Shown here in pieces: positions 1-6,851 of a DNA stretch of 25,454 bases. The DNA is from Candidatus Cardinium sp. cBcalN2. Its GTDB lineage: Bacteria; Bacteroidota; Bacteroidia; Cytophagales; Amoebophilaceae. Position 1 is the first letter of the stretch; every line of letters begins with the position of its first letter. Location of the stretch: NCBI RefSeq assembly GCF_022810445.1, contig NZ_JAACGD010000081.1, forward strand, positions 1 to 25,454, written 5' to 3'. The position numbers and the translations under genes were made by a program. The notes beneath the pieces are model-generated. The model was not told the DNA's origin. It saw only the letters and a program-made list of their open reading frames with translations, and searched no databases.

Positions 1-27
1 AAACAGTTGCCGGGAGGGATTGCAGAG

Positions 28-70
28 AGGTTCCTGTTTTTCCAGCTGTAAACTAAGCTTTCTGATCGCA
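28..70 (-). repeat. Dispersed intergenic repeat, copy A (family also at 25409-25451, diverged copy at 15128-15142)
   Basis: Read on the minus strand, this stretch has three blocks in order: TGCGATCAG (70-62), TTACAGCTG (51-43) and GAAAAACAG (42-34). The same three blocks occur in the same order just after the recQ stop codon on the plus strand (25410-25451), with about five extra bases before the last block there. The two copies are therefore inverted relative to each other at the two ends of the window. No open reading frame is apparent in either. The function is unknown. It may be a REP-like or 3'-end-associated element, or a remnant of a mobile element. The left copy may continue beyond the window edge. 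Confidence 0.6.
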
Positions 71-97
71 CTTTTCTCATCAGCCCTTGATTTTTTG

Positions 98-125
98 GCT
101 ACTTTTTGCTTGATCAAAAAGTAGC
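98..125. terminator. Perfect 11-bp inverted repeat, possible terminator for the NUDIX gene
   Basis: The arms 98-108 (GCTACTTTTTG) and 115-125 (CAAAAAGTAGC) are perfect complements around a 6-base loop. The element lies about 50 bases beyond the stop codon of the minus-strand NUDIX gene, so it is well placed to end that transcript. A classical U-run follows only weakly on the minus strand (the sequence there is A-rich), while on the plus side there is T/A-rich sequence. Termination is an inference from position and stem. Confidence 0.45.
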
Positions 126-136
126 TTTAAAAAATT

Positions 137-174
137 CATTTTTTACCAGTGTCAGGAACAGATACCTATTTTGA
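137..174 (-). repeat. Short dispersed repeat D, copy 1 (pair with 17850-17889)
   Basis: On the minus strand this contains GGTATCTGTTCC, then GAC, then GGTAAAAAAT. The same blocks occur on the plus strand at about 17868-17896, where only a few of roughly 29 positions differ. A CTAGT motif precedes both copies by a few bases. Copy 1 starts directly at the stop codon of the NUDIX gene. No coding potential is seen. It could be a remnant of an insertion-sequence end or a small intergenic repeat. Confidence 0.5.
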
Positions 175-657
175 CTAGTACCTTAATAGATTCGATTCCA
201 ATATTTCTTTTCCACCTGGAATCAGGTTTAATTGTTTAGCTTCTTCTAGATCAACCCATAGGTAATCTGTATGTTCCTGATTGAGCACAATTTCATAATC
301 ATATGGTTGATATCTACGTAAAACTGCTTTAAATAAATGAAGTAGATAGTCTTGTTTTGGTGTAAGCATCCTTACATAAATAGTTTGCACAAGATGCGTC
401 TCCTTTGGAAGCAGTAAGATGCCGGTTTCTTCTTCTGTTTCTCTTATAACCGCTTGAAGAGGTGTTTCGTTTTGTTCTAACTTGCCACCTGGCATGCACC
501 ATGTGTTGTTCGCAGTTGTGCAGTTATTTCTTTTTAACAATAGTATTTTTCGATTGCATACTATATGGCATGTGGCTACCGATTTGACAGGGTTGAAATG
601 CGCTATTAACAATGGGTCAAATGCAAAAAGACCACCTTTAAATAATACTGGTTTCAT
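175..657 (-). CDS. NUDIX hydrolase family protein
   Basis: This 160-residue protein is probably a pyrophosphohydrolase that cleaves nucleoside-diphosphate-X compounds. A complete Nudix box is visible at about residues 58-80 (G-x5-E-x7-RETEEETGI), which supplies the Mg-binding glutamates. An N-terminal strand region with LLLKRN precedes it, as in MutT-like proteins. The substrate cannot be told from sequence; possibilities include an oxidised nucleotide, ADP-ribose or a dinucleotide. The length is normal for a single-domain Nudix protein. It lies 56 bases downstream of the minus-strand tRNA-Arg and could be read from the same promoter, since no separate TAnnTTTG motif is seen in the gap. The family call is firm; the specific activity is unknown. 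Confidence 0.9.
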   Translation of the reverse strand: MKPVLFKGGLFAFDPLLIAHFNPVKSVATCHIVCNRKILLLKRNNCTTANNTWCMPGGKLEQNETPLQAVIRETEEETGILLLPKETHLVQTIYVRMLTPKQDYLLHLFKAVLRRYQPYDYEIVLNQEHTDYLWVDLEEAKQLNLIPGGKEILESNLLRY

Positions 658-713
658 TGCAGATTCATTTAACGTATCTTAAAGTGTGGGGTCAAACTGA
701 ATGGATACAAATG

Positions 714-787
714 TGGACTTGAAGGGATTCGAACCCCTAACCGCTGCATCCGTAGTGCAGTGCTCTATCCAGTTAAGCTACAAGTCC
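714..787 (-). tRNA. tRNA-Arg (anticodon ACG)
   Basis: On the minus strand a full cloverleaf can be drawn. The acceptor GGACTTG pairs with CAAGTCC, the anticodon stem CTGCA pairs with TGCAG around the loop CTACGGA (anticodon ACG), and the T-arm loop is TTCGAAT. The discriminator base is A at 714. CCA is not fully encoded (ACA-T follows the acceptor). The ACG anticodon normally becomes ICG through TadA and reads CGN arginine codons. A good promoter motif lies just upstream at 805-833. Confidence 0.97.
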
Positions 788-804
788 AACATTGAGGTGC
801 TATG

Positions 805-833
805 CAAATTTAACAAACAAAAATTTATTTCAA
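805..833 (-). promoter_or_regulatory. Bacteroidota-type promoter for tRNA-Arg (and perhaps the NUDIX gene)
   Basis: On the minus strand TTG (833-831) is followed after 18 bases by TAAATTTG (812-805), a match to the -7 consensus TAnnTTTG. The expected start point is near 798, about 11 bases before the tRNA 5' end. The spacer is one base shorter than the usual 19-21. Confidence 0.65.
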
Positions 834-842
834 ACTAATATT

Positions 843-872
843 TTGAGATATTTAAAAAAAAAAGTACTTTTG
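843..872 (+). promoter_or_regulatory. Bacteroidota-type promoter for the exported protein at 906
   Basis: TTG at 843-845 is followed after 19 bases by TACTTTTG at 865-872, a full match to TTG-N19-21-TAnnTTTG. The predicted start point near 878 leaves a leader of about 28 bases before the ATG at 906. Its -33 element lies only 9 bases from the -33 element of the opposing tRNA-Arg promoter. Confidence 0.7.
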
Positions 873-905
873 TTAAAGCATATTTTACTCTAAAATATTA
901 TATAT

Positions 906-1727
906 ATGTACATAAGAAAAAAATTTTTCACGCTGTTATTGTTTTTTGTTGCGGTTCATAGTGGCCATGCAGTTTCTCAAGATTTTCCATCTTCTACTGT
1001 TGTCGATACGCCAGAGCAAACAGAACCTGACACCTATCTGCCACCCATAGAAAACTATCCTAGTCTTATGATAGGGCTGCTAAAAGCAGATTTTTTATAC
1101 AGTTTAGATTCGAATCTATCTATACCTTTTCAAAAGGTGAAAAAATTAGATTGGTCTAGTTTATTGCGTAAAAATGCAGCATTTTTGTATTCCATTCGTA
1201 TTAATAAGTCCCGTTTTGCCTTGTCTTTAGGGTGTGGTTGGAGTACTTTGTACTATGCTTTTACGGGTAGGCAGGAAGGTGGTGATACCGTCTATATGAC
1301 CCTTAAAAGAAGCGATGTATCCCGTACAGATTGTGAAGATTTAGTCAATGAAACCGGTAAAAAATATGCTTATTCTGCTATTAACATTCCTTTCATTGAC
1401 TTTTTATTCAGACTTCGATTCAATAGTGTCTTACATGAACCCAAAGCAGGCTTTCATGGTTGGTTAGGGGGTAAAGTAGGCGTACGTAGGCCTGCTTCTA
1501 CCATAACCCATTATGAAGAGTATAAAGATCCAGGCGCTTCTTCAGTTTGTGAAGGTAATTTTAATCTTAAAAGATTTGCGTTTGGCATTCAGGTTGGAAT
1601 AGGCTATCACCGTTTTGGTTTAGTAGGTGATTTTAATTTGACACCTCTTTTTGAAGACAAAGAAGGTCCTGTTAATGCTAATCGACTCAGACCTTTCTCC
1701 TTGGCTATTTATGTAGATCTGATATAG
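906..1727 (+). CDS. Hypothetical exported protein, possible outer-membrane beta-barrel
   Basis: I do not recognise this 273-residue protein. The first 25 or so residues form a typical Sec signal peptide: basic YIRKK, a hydrophobic stretch rich in L/F/V, then a small-residue region ending near SGHAVSQ. The rest alternates polar and hydrophobic residues, with segments such as SLGCGWSTLYYAF, GWLGGKVGVR, FAFGIQVGIGYHRFGLVGDFNL and a C-terminal strand ending IYVDLI. Together these look like transmembrane beta-strands of a small Bacteroidota outer-membrane protein (PorT/OmpA-barrel-like). It has its own promoter and stands alone between tRNA genes. In an endosymbiont it could be a surface-exposed, lineage-specific protein. 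The signal peptide is well supported; the barrel is inference. Confidence 0.7.
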   Translation: MYIRKKFFTLLLFFVAVHSGHAVSQDFPSSTVVDTPEQTEPDTYLPPIENYPSLMIGLLKADFLYSLDSNLSIPFQKVKKLDWSSLLRKNAAFLYSIRINKSRFALSLGCGWSTLYYAFTGRQEGGDTVYMTLKRSDVSRTDCEDLVNETGKKYAYSAINIPFIDFLFRLRFNSVLHEPKAGFHGWLGGKVGVRRPASTITHYEEYKDPGASSVCEGNFNLKRFAFGIQVGIGYHRFGLVGDFNLTPLFEDKEGPVNANRLRPFSLAIYVDLI

Positions 1728-1807
1728 GTTGTTTACTAGTAATTAGTATGGCTTTTAGGGGCTCCATCGTTAAAAAAGTGTTATTTTGCTTATCTATTTT
1801 ATTCCTT

Positions 1808-1838
1808 TTGTATAAGGGAAATATTTTTCGTAGCTTTG
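1808..1838 (+). promoter_or_regulatory. Bacteroidota-type promoter of the tRNA-Tyr/Gly/Thr-tuf operon
   Basis: TTG at 1808-1810 and TAGCTTTG at 1831-1838 are separated by 20 bases, matching the TTG-N19-21-TAnnTTTG consensus. The predicted transcript would start near 1844, about 55 bases before tRNA-Tyr. The left arm of a 12-bp inverted repeat (1813-1824) sits inside the spacer. Confidence 0.65.
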
Positions 1839-1878
1839 CTAGACCTATTTAGGTAGTGGATCTGCTATATTTCCCTTA
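1813..1878. repeat. 12-bp perfect inverted repeat spanning the tRNA-Tyr promoter; possible terminator or operator
   Basis: TAAGGGAAATAT (1813-1824) and ATATTTCCCTTA (1867-1878) are perfect complements separated by 42 bases. A T-rich stretch follows (six T at 1881-1886). Read from the upstream gene, the structure could act as a terminator for the 906-1727 transcript. A transcript from the promoter at 1808-1838 would contain only the right arm, so at that promoter the repeat could act only as DNA, for example as an operator. Which applies cannot be decided from sequence. Confidence 0.5.
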
Positions 1879-1899
1879 CCTTTTTTACTGCCTTTTTAG

Positions 1900-1980
1900 G
1901 GGGAGATGCCAGAGCGGCCAATTGGGGCGGACTGTAAATCCGTTGCGTAAGCTTCGAAGGTTCGAATCCTTCTCTCCCCA
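1900..1980 (+). tRNA. tRNA-Tyr (anticodon GTA)
   Basis: The acceptor GGGGAGA pairs with TCTCCCC, and the discriminator is A at 1980. The anticodon loop CTGTAAA (anticodon GTA) is closed by CGGA/TCCG. A long variable arm follows, as expected for a class II tRNA. The T arm GAAGG/CCTTC encloses TTCGAAT. It is the first gene of the tRNA-Tyr/Gly/Thr-tuf group. Confidence 0.97.
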
Positions 1981-2015
1981 CTTTTAGGTAGTAGTAGTTT
2001 TTAGAGCAGTATAAA

Positions 2016-2088
2016 GCGGGAGTAGCTCAGTTGGTAGAGCGGCAGCCTTCCAAGCTTCAGGTCGCGAGTTCGATCCTCGTCTCCCGCT
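2016..2088 (+). tRNA. tRNA-Gly (anticodon TCC)
   Basis: The acceptor GCGGGAG pairs with CTCCCGC, with discriminator T at 2088. The anticodon loop is CTTCCAA (anticodon TCC), closed by GCAGC/GCTTC with one C-T mismatch. The T arm GCGAG/CTCGT encloses TTCGATC. It starts 35 bases after tRNA-Tyr. Confidence 0.97.
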
Positions 2089-2105
2089 CTTTAAGTTGCT
2101 ATAGG

Positions 2106-2180
2106 GCCGGTGTAGCTCAGTGGTAGAGTGCTTCCTTGGTAAGGAAGAGGTCACGGGTTCAAGTCCCGTCATTGGCTCCA
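2106..2180 (+). tRNA. tRNA-Thr (anticodon GGT), CCA encoded
   Basis: The acceptor GCCGGTG pairs with CATTGGC through two G-T wobbles, with discriminator T. The CCA end is encoded (2178-2180), unlike in the other tRNAs here. The anticodon stem CTTCC/GGAAG closes the loop TTGGTAA (anticodon GGT). The T arm is ACGGG/CCCGT. tuf follows about 100 bases downstream. Confidence 0.97.
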
Positions 2181-2282
2181 CATTGGAATAGATTTGAGGA
2201 AGCTGGTTTTGATAGGTCCAAAAAAGTTATTGTATAAACTATTTATTTTTATTTTATTGAAAATCTAACGAATTATTAAGCT

Positions 2283-3470
2283 ATGGCAAAGGAAACATTT
2301 AATCGGTTAAAGCCCCATGTAAACATTGGCACAATTGGTCACGTTGACCATGGCAAAACAACTCTTACAGCTGCTATTACTACTGTTTTGGCCAAAGCAG
2401 GCTTGGCAGAAAAAAAAGAGTTCTCAGCCATTGATGCTGCTCCAGAAGAAAAAGAACGAGGTATTACTATTAATACGGCTCACGTAGAATACCAAACCCA
2501 AAATAGGCATTATGCCCACGTGGATTGTCCAGGTCACCGAGACTATGTTAAAAATATGATTACAGGTGCTGCCCAAATGGATGGTGCGATTCTCCTAGTG
2601 GCAGCTACGGATGGTGCCATGCCTCAAACTAGGGAGCATATTCTTTTAGCTAGTCAAATTGGTGTCCCACGCATTGTAGTTTTTTTGAATAAGGTAGATC
2701 TCGTAGATGATCCTGAAATGATTGAGTTGGTAGAGCTTGAGGTTAGAGAACTATTAAATGCTTATAAGTTTGATGGTGATAATACACCTATTATTCGTGG
2801 TTCTGCGCTAGGTGCTTTGAATGGAGAGCCCCAGTGGGAAGCAAAAGTGGAGGAGTTGATGGCTGCAGTAGATACCTATATTCCCCTTCCTGTCCGATTG
2901 GTAGATCAAGACTTTTTAATGCCTGTAGAGGGTACCTGTACGATTACAGGTCGTGGAACGGTTGTAACGGGTAGAATTGAAAAAGGTGTGATTACCACAG
3001 GTAGCCCGGTTGAGATTATTGGTATGGGTGCTGAAAAATTGACTTCTACGGTTACAGGTGTAGAAATGTTCCGAAAAAACCTAGATAGGGGTGAGGCTGG
3101 TGATAATGTGGGGCTTTTGCTTCGTGGTATCGATAAATCTTCTATTCAGCGTGGTATGGTTGTTTGCAAGCCAGGCAGTGTAAAGCCACATAGTAAGTTT
3201 AAAGCGGAAGTCTATGTTTTAACCAAGCAGGAAGGAGGGCGTCATACACCATTTTTTAACAAATATAGGCCACAGTGTTACTTTAGAACAACAGATGTTA
3301 CCGGCGAAGTAAAACTACCTGCAGGAGTTGAAATGGTCATGCCAGGTGATAATGTTAACTTGGAAATTATGCTTATTCATAGTATTGCCATGGAAGTAGG
3401 TTTGCGTTTTGCCATTCGTGAAGGGGGTAGAACAGTAGGCGCTGGAAGGGTTACTGAAATTATTGAATAA
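2283..3470 (+). CDS. tuf: Elongation factor Tu
   Basis: This 395-residue GTPase brings aminoacyl-tRNA to the ribosomal A site. The G domain is clear: P-loop GHVDHGKT at 19-26, the GITIN switch I region near 60-64, DCPGH at 81-85 with the catalytic histidine at 85, and NKVD of the G4 motif. The two beta-barrel domains follow, with GRGTVVTGR and the C-terminal GGRTVGAG. Length is normal. Residue 86, directly after the catalytic histidine, is Arg (codon CGA at 2538-2540) where bacterial EF-Tu nearly always has Ala; GHRD is the form known from archaeal and eukaryotic EF1A. Other local changes are TDGAMPQ for the usual TDGPMPQ and RPQCYF for RPQFYF. The gene sits between tRNA-Thr and tRNA-Trp, the canonical Bacteroidota context. 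Confidence 0.98.
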   Translation: MAKETFNRLKPHVNIGTIGHVDHGKTTLTAAITTVLAKAGLAEKKEFSAIDAAPEEKERGITINTAHVEYQTQNRHYAHVDCPGHRDYVKNMITGAAQMDGAILLVAATDGAMPQTREHILLASQIGVPRIVVFLNKVDLVDDPEMIELVELEVRELLNAYKFDGDNTPIIRGSALGALNGEPQWEAKVEELMAAVDTYIPLPVRLVDQDFLMPVEGTCTITGRGTVVTGRIEKGVITTGSPVEIIGMGAEKLTSTVTGVEMFRKNLDRGEAGDNVGLLLRGIDKSSIQRGMVVCKPGSVKPHSKFKAEVYVLTKQEGGRHTPFFNKYRPQCYFRTTDVTGEVKLPAGVEMVMPGDNVNLEIMLIHSIAMEVGLRFAIREGGRTVGAGRVTEIIE

Positions 3471-3605
3471 ACTGTTTTTCTATTCTCTTGTTGCTGATTT
3501 AGTAAGCATTACTCGCTTATGCTGAGCAATCTTTCTATTCAAGACTATGACAAGGTTAGCCAAGAAAAAACCCGCTCTTGTAAAAAGTTGTGGTATATAA
3601 ATCAT

Positions 3606-3678
3606 ACGGGTGTAGCTCAACTGGTAGAGTGGTGGTCTCCAAAACCATAGGCTGGGAGTTCGAGTCTCTCCACCCGTG
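3606..3678 (+). tRNA. tRNA-Trp (anticodon CCA)
   Basis: The acceptor ACGGGTG pairs with CACCCGT, with discriminator G at 3678. The anticodon loop CTCCAAA (anticodon CCA) is closed by GTGGT/ACCAT. The T arm GGGAG/CTCTC encloses TTCGAGT. It lies 11 bases before secE, the classic tuf - trp tRNA - secE arrangement. No clear TAnnTTTG motif precedes it, so it is probably transcribed from the tuf side. Confidence 0.97.
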
Positions 3679-3689
3679 CATAAAACAAT

Positions 3690-3881
3690 ATGTCAAAAGC
3701 AAAAATATTTATACGAAATCTAATACAAGAAGTAAAGTATAAGATTACTTGGCCTCCCTACCATAAGTTGCAAAGTAGTTCTCTGCTCGTGCTTGTAACC
3801 TCTTTTATATTTGCGCTTCTTATTGGGCTTATGGATTGGTCTTTAAAAAAAGCTTTCGTGTGGTTTTATAATGCTTTTTAA
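3690..3881 (+). CDS. secE: Preprotein translocase subunit SecE
   Basis: This 63-residue, single-span inner-membrane subunit clamps SecY in the SecYEG channel. The conserved amphipathic segment with ITWPPYHKLQSS is at about residues 19-30, where E(V/I)TWP is the family signature. A single transmembrane helix follows at about 32-49 (LLVLVTSFIFALLIGLMD). The short form without extra N-terminal helices is normal in Bacteroidota. It is 16 bases upstream of nusG. Confidence 0.95.
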   Translation: MSKAKIFIRNLIQEVKYKITWPPYHKLQSSSLLVLVTSFIFALLIGLMDWSLKKAFVWFYNAF

Positions 3882-3897
3882 AAAATAGACGAATGGG

Positions 3898-4452
3898 ATG
3901 AATGCATTACAGTGGTACGTGCTTAAAGTAGTCACTAAGCAAGAAGAAAAAATAAAAGCTAATCTACAAGCGGAGCTTGTTAGAGAAAATTTGCAGCCTA
4001 TTGTTGGTGAGCTGTTAATACCCTACGAAAAGGTATATGAGGTCCGTGCTGGGAAAAAATATATAAAAAGCAGAAACTTGTTTCCTGGTTATATATTTTT
4101 ACAGGCAGATTTATCAAATGGCCTTCTGGTACAGTTGCTAAAAAGTATAACGGGTGCTTTGGGCTTCTTAGGTGTTAGGGGATGGCGTGGTACACCTGTT
4201 CCGCTGAGTCAAGCCGAGGTAGATCGCGTGATAGGTAAAGCCAATAGCCTTGAACCTAGCCATCTAAAGTTGAATACGATTTTTGCGCTGGGAGAAGTAG
4301 TTGAAATTATAGATGGTCCTTTTGCAAGCTTTTCTGGAAAAGTGCAAGAGATTTTTGAAGAAAAAAAAACACTAAACGTAGTTGTTAAAATTTTCGATGA
4401 GCGGAGTACGCCTGTAGAATTAAGCTATACGCAGGTTAAAAAGCTTTTTTAA
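3898..4452 (+). CDS. nusG: Transcription termination/antitermination factor NusG
   Basis: This 184-residue protein binds the RNA polymerase clamp and tunes elongation, Rho action and coupling to ribosomes. The N-terminal NGN domain starts WYVLKVVTKQEEKIKANL, and the characteristic SRNLFPGYIF motif is near residue 58. The C-terminal KOW domain is at about 128-184 (FALGEVVEIIDGPFASFSGK). Length is normal for the family. It is followed by a 174-base gap with its own promoter motif before rplK. Confidence 0.97.
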   Translation: MNALQWYVLKVVTKQEEKIKANLQAELVRENLQPIVGELLIPYEKVYEVRAGKKYIKSRNLFPGYIFLQADLSNGLLVQLLKSITGALGFLGVRGWRGTPVPLSQAEVDRVIGKANSLEPSHLKLNTIFALGEVVEIIDGPFASFSGKVQEIFEEKKTLNVVVKIFDERSTPVELSYTQVKKLF

Positions 4453-4497
4453 TAGACTTTTTACCAAGTGCTCTTTAATAAATTTAAAAAAAGCGCA

Positions 4498-4528
4498 TTC
4501 AAGTAAGGTAGCATACTAAATATATTTG
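4498..4528 (+). promoter_or_regulatory. Candidate promoter for rplKAJL
   Basis: TATATTTG at 4521-4528 fully matches the TAnnTTTG -7 element. The -33 element would be TTC at 4498-4500, 20 bases upstream, matching two of three positions. The predicted start near 4534 gives a leader of about 105 bases before rplK. Confidence 0.5.
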
Positions 4529-4577
4529 ACGAGCATAGATAAACTTCGACACCAAAATGACCATTGGAAATAGGTCT

Positions 4578-4621
4578 TCAAAGAGGTCTAATCAGTTAGC
4601 GCATCTGTGCTAAAGGTTTTT
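4578..4621 (+). promoter_or_regulatory. Structured leader with terminator-like hairpin before rplK
   Basis: A 7-bp stem, TTAGCGC (4596-4602) with GTGCTAA (4607-4613, one G-T pair), closes a 4-base loop and is followed by AAGG and five T (4617-4621). It ends 17 bases before the rplK ATG. Just upstream AGGTCT occurs twice (around 4572 and 4585), which allows alternative pairings. Position and shape suggest an attenuator or an L1 autoregulation leader. L1 is known to repress rplKA translation in other bacteria, but I cannot identify its binding site here. Confidence 0.45.
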
Positions 4622-4638
4622 ATAAAATGCATACAATT

Positions 4639-5082
4639 ATGTCTAAGCCAATTTTAGGTTACGTAAAGTTACGGGTTAAGGGAGGGGCAGCCAATCCATC
4701 TCCCCCAGTAGGTCCAGCACTAGGTAGCAAAGGTATCAATATTATGGAGTTCTGTAAGCAGTTTAATGCTAGAACAAAGGATCAACAAGGGGAAATTGTA
4801 CCTGTCATCATTACTGTTTATCAAGATAAGTCTTTTGACTTTATAATTAAAACCTCCCCTGCTGTTATTTCAATTATGAAGCTGGCACAGATTACAAAAG
4901 GCTCTCCTGAGTCCAATAGACGTAAGGTAGCTAGTATTAGTTGGGAGCAGATCGGGCAAATTGCAACAGATAAATTGCCAGATTTGAATGCCTTAAATGT
5001 GCACGCTGCCATGCGTATGATAGCTGGAACAGCAAGAAGTATGGGTGTTACCGTAGAGGGTACCCCACCTTGGGTTAAATAA
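4639..5082 (+). CDS. rplK: 50S ribosomal protein L11
   Basis: This L11 protein binds the GTPase-associated centre of 23S rRNA with L10 and L7/L12. From the ATG at 4639 it is 147 residues, starting [16 protein letters not shown]. The ATG at 4627 would add only MHTI, so I prefer 4639. Family signatures are [18 protein letters not shown] near residues 15-32, [12 protein letters not shown], and the C-terminal GTARSMG. It begins the rplKAJL cluster and is 11 bases ahead of rplA. Confidence 0.97.
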   Translation: MSKPILGYVKLRVKGGAANPSPPVGPALGSKGINIMEFCKQFNARTKDQQGEIVPVIITVYQDKSFDFIIKTSPAVISIMKLAQITKGSPESNRRKVASISWEQIGQIATDKLPDLNALNVHAAMRMIAGTARSMGVTVEGTPPWVK

Positions 5083-5093
5083 AAGATAGGAAC

Positions 5094-5786
5094 ATGGCAA
5101 TTCAAAAAAAGGCTAAACATACCGCAGCAGTTTCTTCTAAAGAAGTCTATCATTTAAGTGAAGCTGTTCAAATGGTGCAAAAAAACACTTTTACAAAGTT
5201 TGATGCCTCCATGGATGTGGCCATTCGCTTAGGTGTAGATCCTAAAAAATCTGATCAAATGGTAAGAGGAACGGTATCTCTGCCACATGGAACAGGTAAG
5301 TCCTGCAGAATCTTGGTGCTTTGTACAGCAGATAAAGAACAAGAGGCCACACAAGCTGGTGCAGACTATGTAGGGTTAGATGACTACATAGAAAAAATTG
5401 CAGCTGGTTGGACAGATGTAGATGTAATCATTACTATGCCAACTGTTATGGTTAAACTAGGTAAGTTGGGTAAAATATTAGGTCCTCGTGGCCTGATGCC
5501 TAATCCCCGGGTAGGTACCGTAACCATGGATGTGGCTAAGATGGTTAAAGAAGTCAAGAGTGGAAAAGTAAGCTTTAAGGTCGATAAGTATGGCATTGTA
5601 CATAGTAGTATAGGCCGTGTTTCTTTCCCTCAAGAAAAGATAGTAGAGAATGTGATGGAGTTGTTGAGAGCGATTGTTAAGTTAAAGCCAGCCTCTTCGA
5701 AAGGGCTTTATGTAAATAGTATTAGTCTTTCTAGCACGATGAGTAGAGGCGTTTTCGTAGATAGGAGCATTGCCGTTGGGCTTTAG
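5094..5786 (+). CDS. rplA: 50S ribosomal protein L1
   Basis: This 230-residue protein forms the mobile L1 stalk at the ribosomal E site and is the usual translational repressor of its own operon. The signature region is visible as [25 protein letters not shown] split around residues 43-67, followed by [20 protein letters not shown] at about 124-143. Length is normal. It ends four bases before the preferred start of rplJ, which suggests coupled translation. Confidence 0.97.
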   Translation: MAIQKKAKHTAAVSSKEVYHLSEAVQMVQKNTFTKFDASMDVAIRLGVDPKKSDQMVRGTVSLPHGTGKSCRILVLCTADKEQEATQAGADYVGLDDYIEKIAAGWTDVDVIITMPTVMVKLGKLGKILGPRGLMPNPRVGTVTMDVAKMVKEVKSGKVSFKVDKYGIVHSSIGRVSFPQEKIVENVMELLRAIVKLKPASSKGLYVNSISLSSTMSRGVFVDRSIAVGL

Positions 5787-5790
5787 AAAA

Positions 5791-6330
5791 ATGAAACGAG
5801 AAGAAAAATTACAGGTTATAGAAAATCTAGTGGAAAAATTTTCCACTTTCGACTGTTTTTATCTGGTAGACGCTATGGGTCTTACCGTAGAGCAGGTAAA
5901 CAAATTTAGGAAAAGTTGCGCGCAGCAGAATATAGTCTATCAAGTAGCTAAAAATACCCTGATACAGAAGGCACTAGAGCGATCTGAAAAGTGTGCGCCT
6001 TATGCAACCTCTTTTTCGACCATTTTAAAAGGCTTTTCTGGTATTTTGTTTAGCCGCGACAGTGGGCGTGCCCCTGGGAAAATGTTAAAAGCTTTTTTGG
6101 AAGCTGAAAAACTAAACCTTCCTGTTCTGAAAGGTGCTTCTATTCATGGTGATTTATTTATTGGCGTAGAACACTTGGATGTATTGAGTAACCTAAAATC
6201 AAAAGAAGAGATTCTGGGCGATATCATGGGACTTTTGAAAGCACCTATTACAAACGTTATGAGTCCGGTTCAATCTGGCCAGAGACGTTTAATGGGAGTA
6301 GTAAAGACTTTAGCGCAAGCATCTGCTTAA
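5791..6330 (+). CDS. rplJ: 50S ribosomal protein L10
   Basis: This protein forms the base of the ribosomal stalk and carries the L7/L12 dimers on its C-terminal helix. From the ATG at 5791 it starts MKREEKLQVIENLVEKF and has 179 residues, matching the family. An upstream TTG at 5770 would overlap rplA and add seven atypical residues, so it is rejected. The family pattern YLVDAMGLTVEQVNKFRKSC is present in the N-terminal RNA-binding domain, and the basic/hydrophobic C-terminal helix is retained. Confidence 0.96.
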   Translation: MKREEKLQVIENLVEKFSTFDCFYLVDAMGLTVEQVNKFRKSCAQQNIVYQVAKNTLIQKALERSEKCAPYATSFSTILKGFSGILFSRDSGRAPGKMLKAFLEAEKLNLPVLKGASIHGDLFIGVEHLDVLSNLKSKEEILGDIMGLLKAPITNVMSPVQSGQRRLMGVVKTLAQASA

Positions 6331-6387
6331 CAAGCGAAGTTTTTCTCTTTTTATATCTATCTAAATTTTATTAAACCTTTATAAATT

Positions 6388-6765
6388 ATGGCCGAGTTAA
6401 AAGTTTTAGCTGAACAGCTTGTTAATTTAACGGTTAAACAGGCAAACGAGCTATCTGATATTTTGAAAAATGAGTATGGTATTGAACCTGCTGCTTCTGC
6501 CCCTATGGTGGTAGCTGCTGGTCCTGCAGTGGCAGCTGAAGCGGTATCGGAAAAAACAGCATTTGATGTTATCGTAAAATCAGGCGGCGCTTCTAAGCTA
6601 GCAGTTGTAAAGCTAGTAAAAGAGATAACAGGCTTATCTTTGAAAGAAGCCAAAGACTTTGTTGATAGTGTACCTGCTACCATGAAAGAGAACCTTCCTA
6701 AAGAAGAAGCAGAGAGCATAAAAAGAAAATTAGAAGAAGCTGGTGCAGAGGTTGAGTTGAAGTAG
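6388..6765 (+). CDS. rplL: 50S ribosomal protein L7/L12
   Basis: This 125-residue stalk protein recruits translational GTPases. It has an N-terminal dimerisation helix ([20 protein letters not shown]), an Ala-rich hinge at about 34-52, and the C-terminal domain with [32 protein letters not shown] and a final [10 protein letters not shown]. All are typical. A strong hairpin-plus-U-run follows it, before rpoB. Confidence 0.97.
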   Translation: MAELKVLAEQLVNLTVKQANELSDILKNEYGIEPAASAPMVVAAGPAVAAEAVSEKTAFDVIVKSGGASKLAVVKLVKEITGLSLKEAKDFVDSVPATMKENLPKEEAESIKRKLEEAGAEVELK

Positions 6766-6788
6766 CTGACTAGCCTATATAATCTGTT

Positions 6789-6836
6789 AACCCTTAGCCT
6801 ATTTATTCTGTATAGGGCTGAGGGTTTATCTTTTTT
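6789..6836 (+). terminator. Attenuator-like terminator between rplL and rpoB
   Basis: The 11-bp stem AACCCTTAGCC (6789-6799) with GGCTGAGGGTT (6816-6826) has one T-G pair and a 16-base loop. Six T follow at 6831-6836 after TATC. This is the best rho-independent terminator in the window, and it lies inside the ribosomal/RNA polymerase operon. A partial terminator at the same place is well known in E. coli, where it lowers rpoBC relative to rplJL. The same role here is inferred. Confidence 0.75.
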
Positions 6837-6851
6837 GCTTCCTATAAATGA

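Noticed and set aside
1984..2181. Minus-strand reading frame of 65 residues across the tRNA-Gly and tRNA-Thr genes
   Set aside because: It is antisense to two clear tRNAs; such frames commonly arise from tRNA sequence and are not genes.
2189..2196. TAGATTTG as a promoter for tuf
   Set aside because: It matches the -7 pattern but has no TTG at 19-21 bases upstream (nearest is 14) and sits just after the tRNA-Thr CCA; tuf is likely read from the promoter ahead of tRNA-Tyr.
4627..4638. Earlier ATG of rplK adding MHTI
   Set aside because: L11 proteins begin close to the GYVKL segment; the ATG at 4639 fits better and leaves more room after the hairpin.
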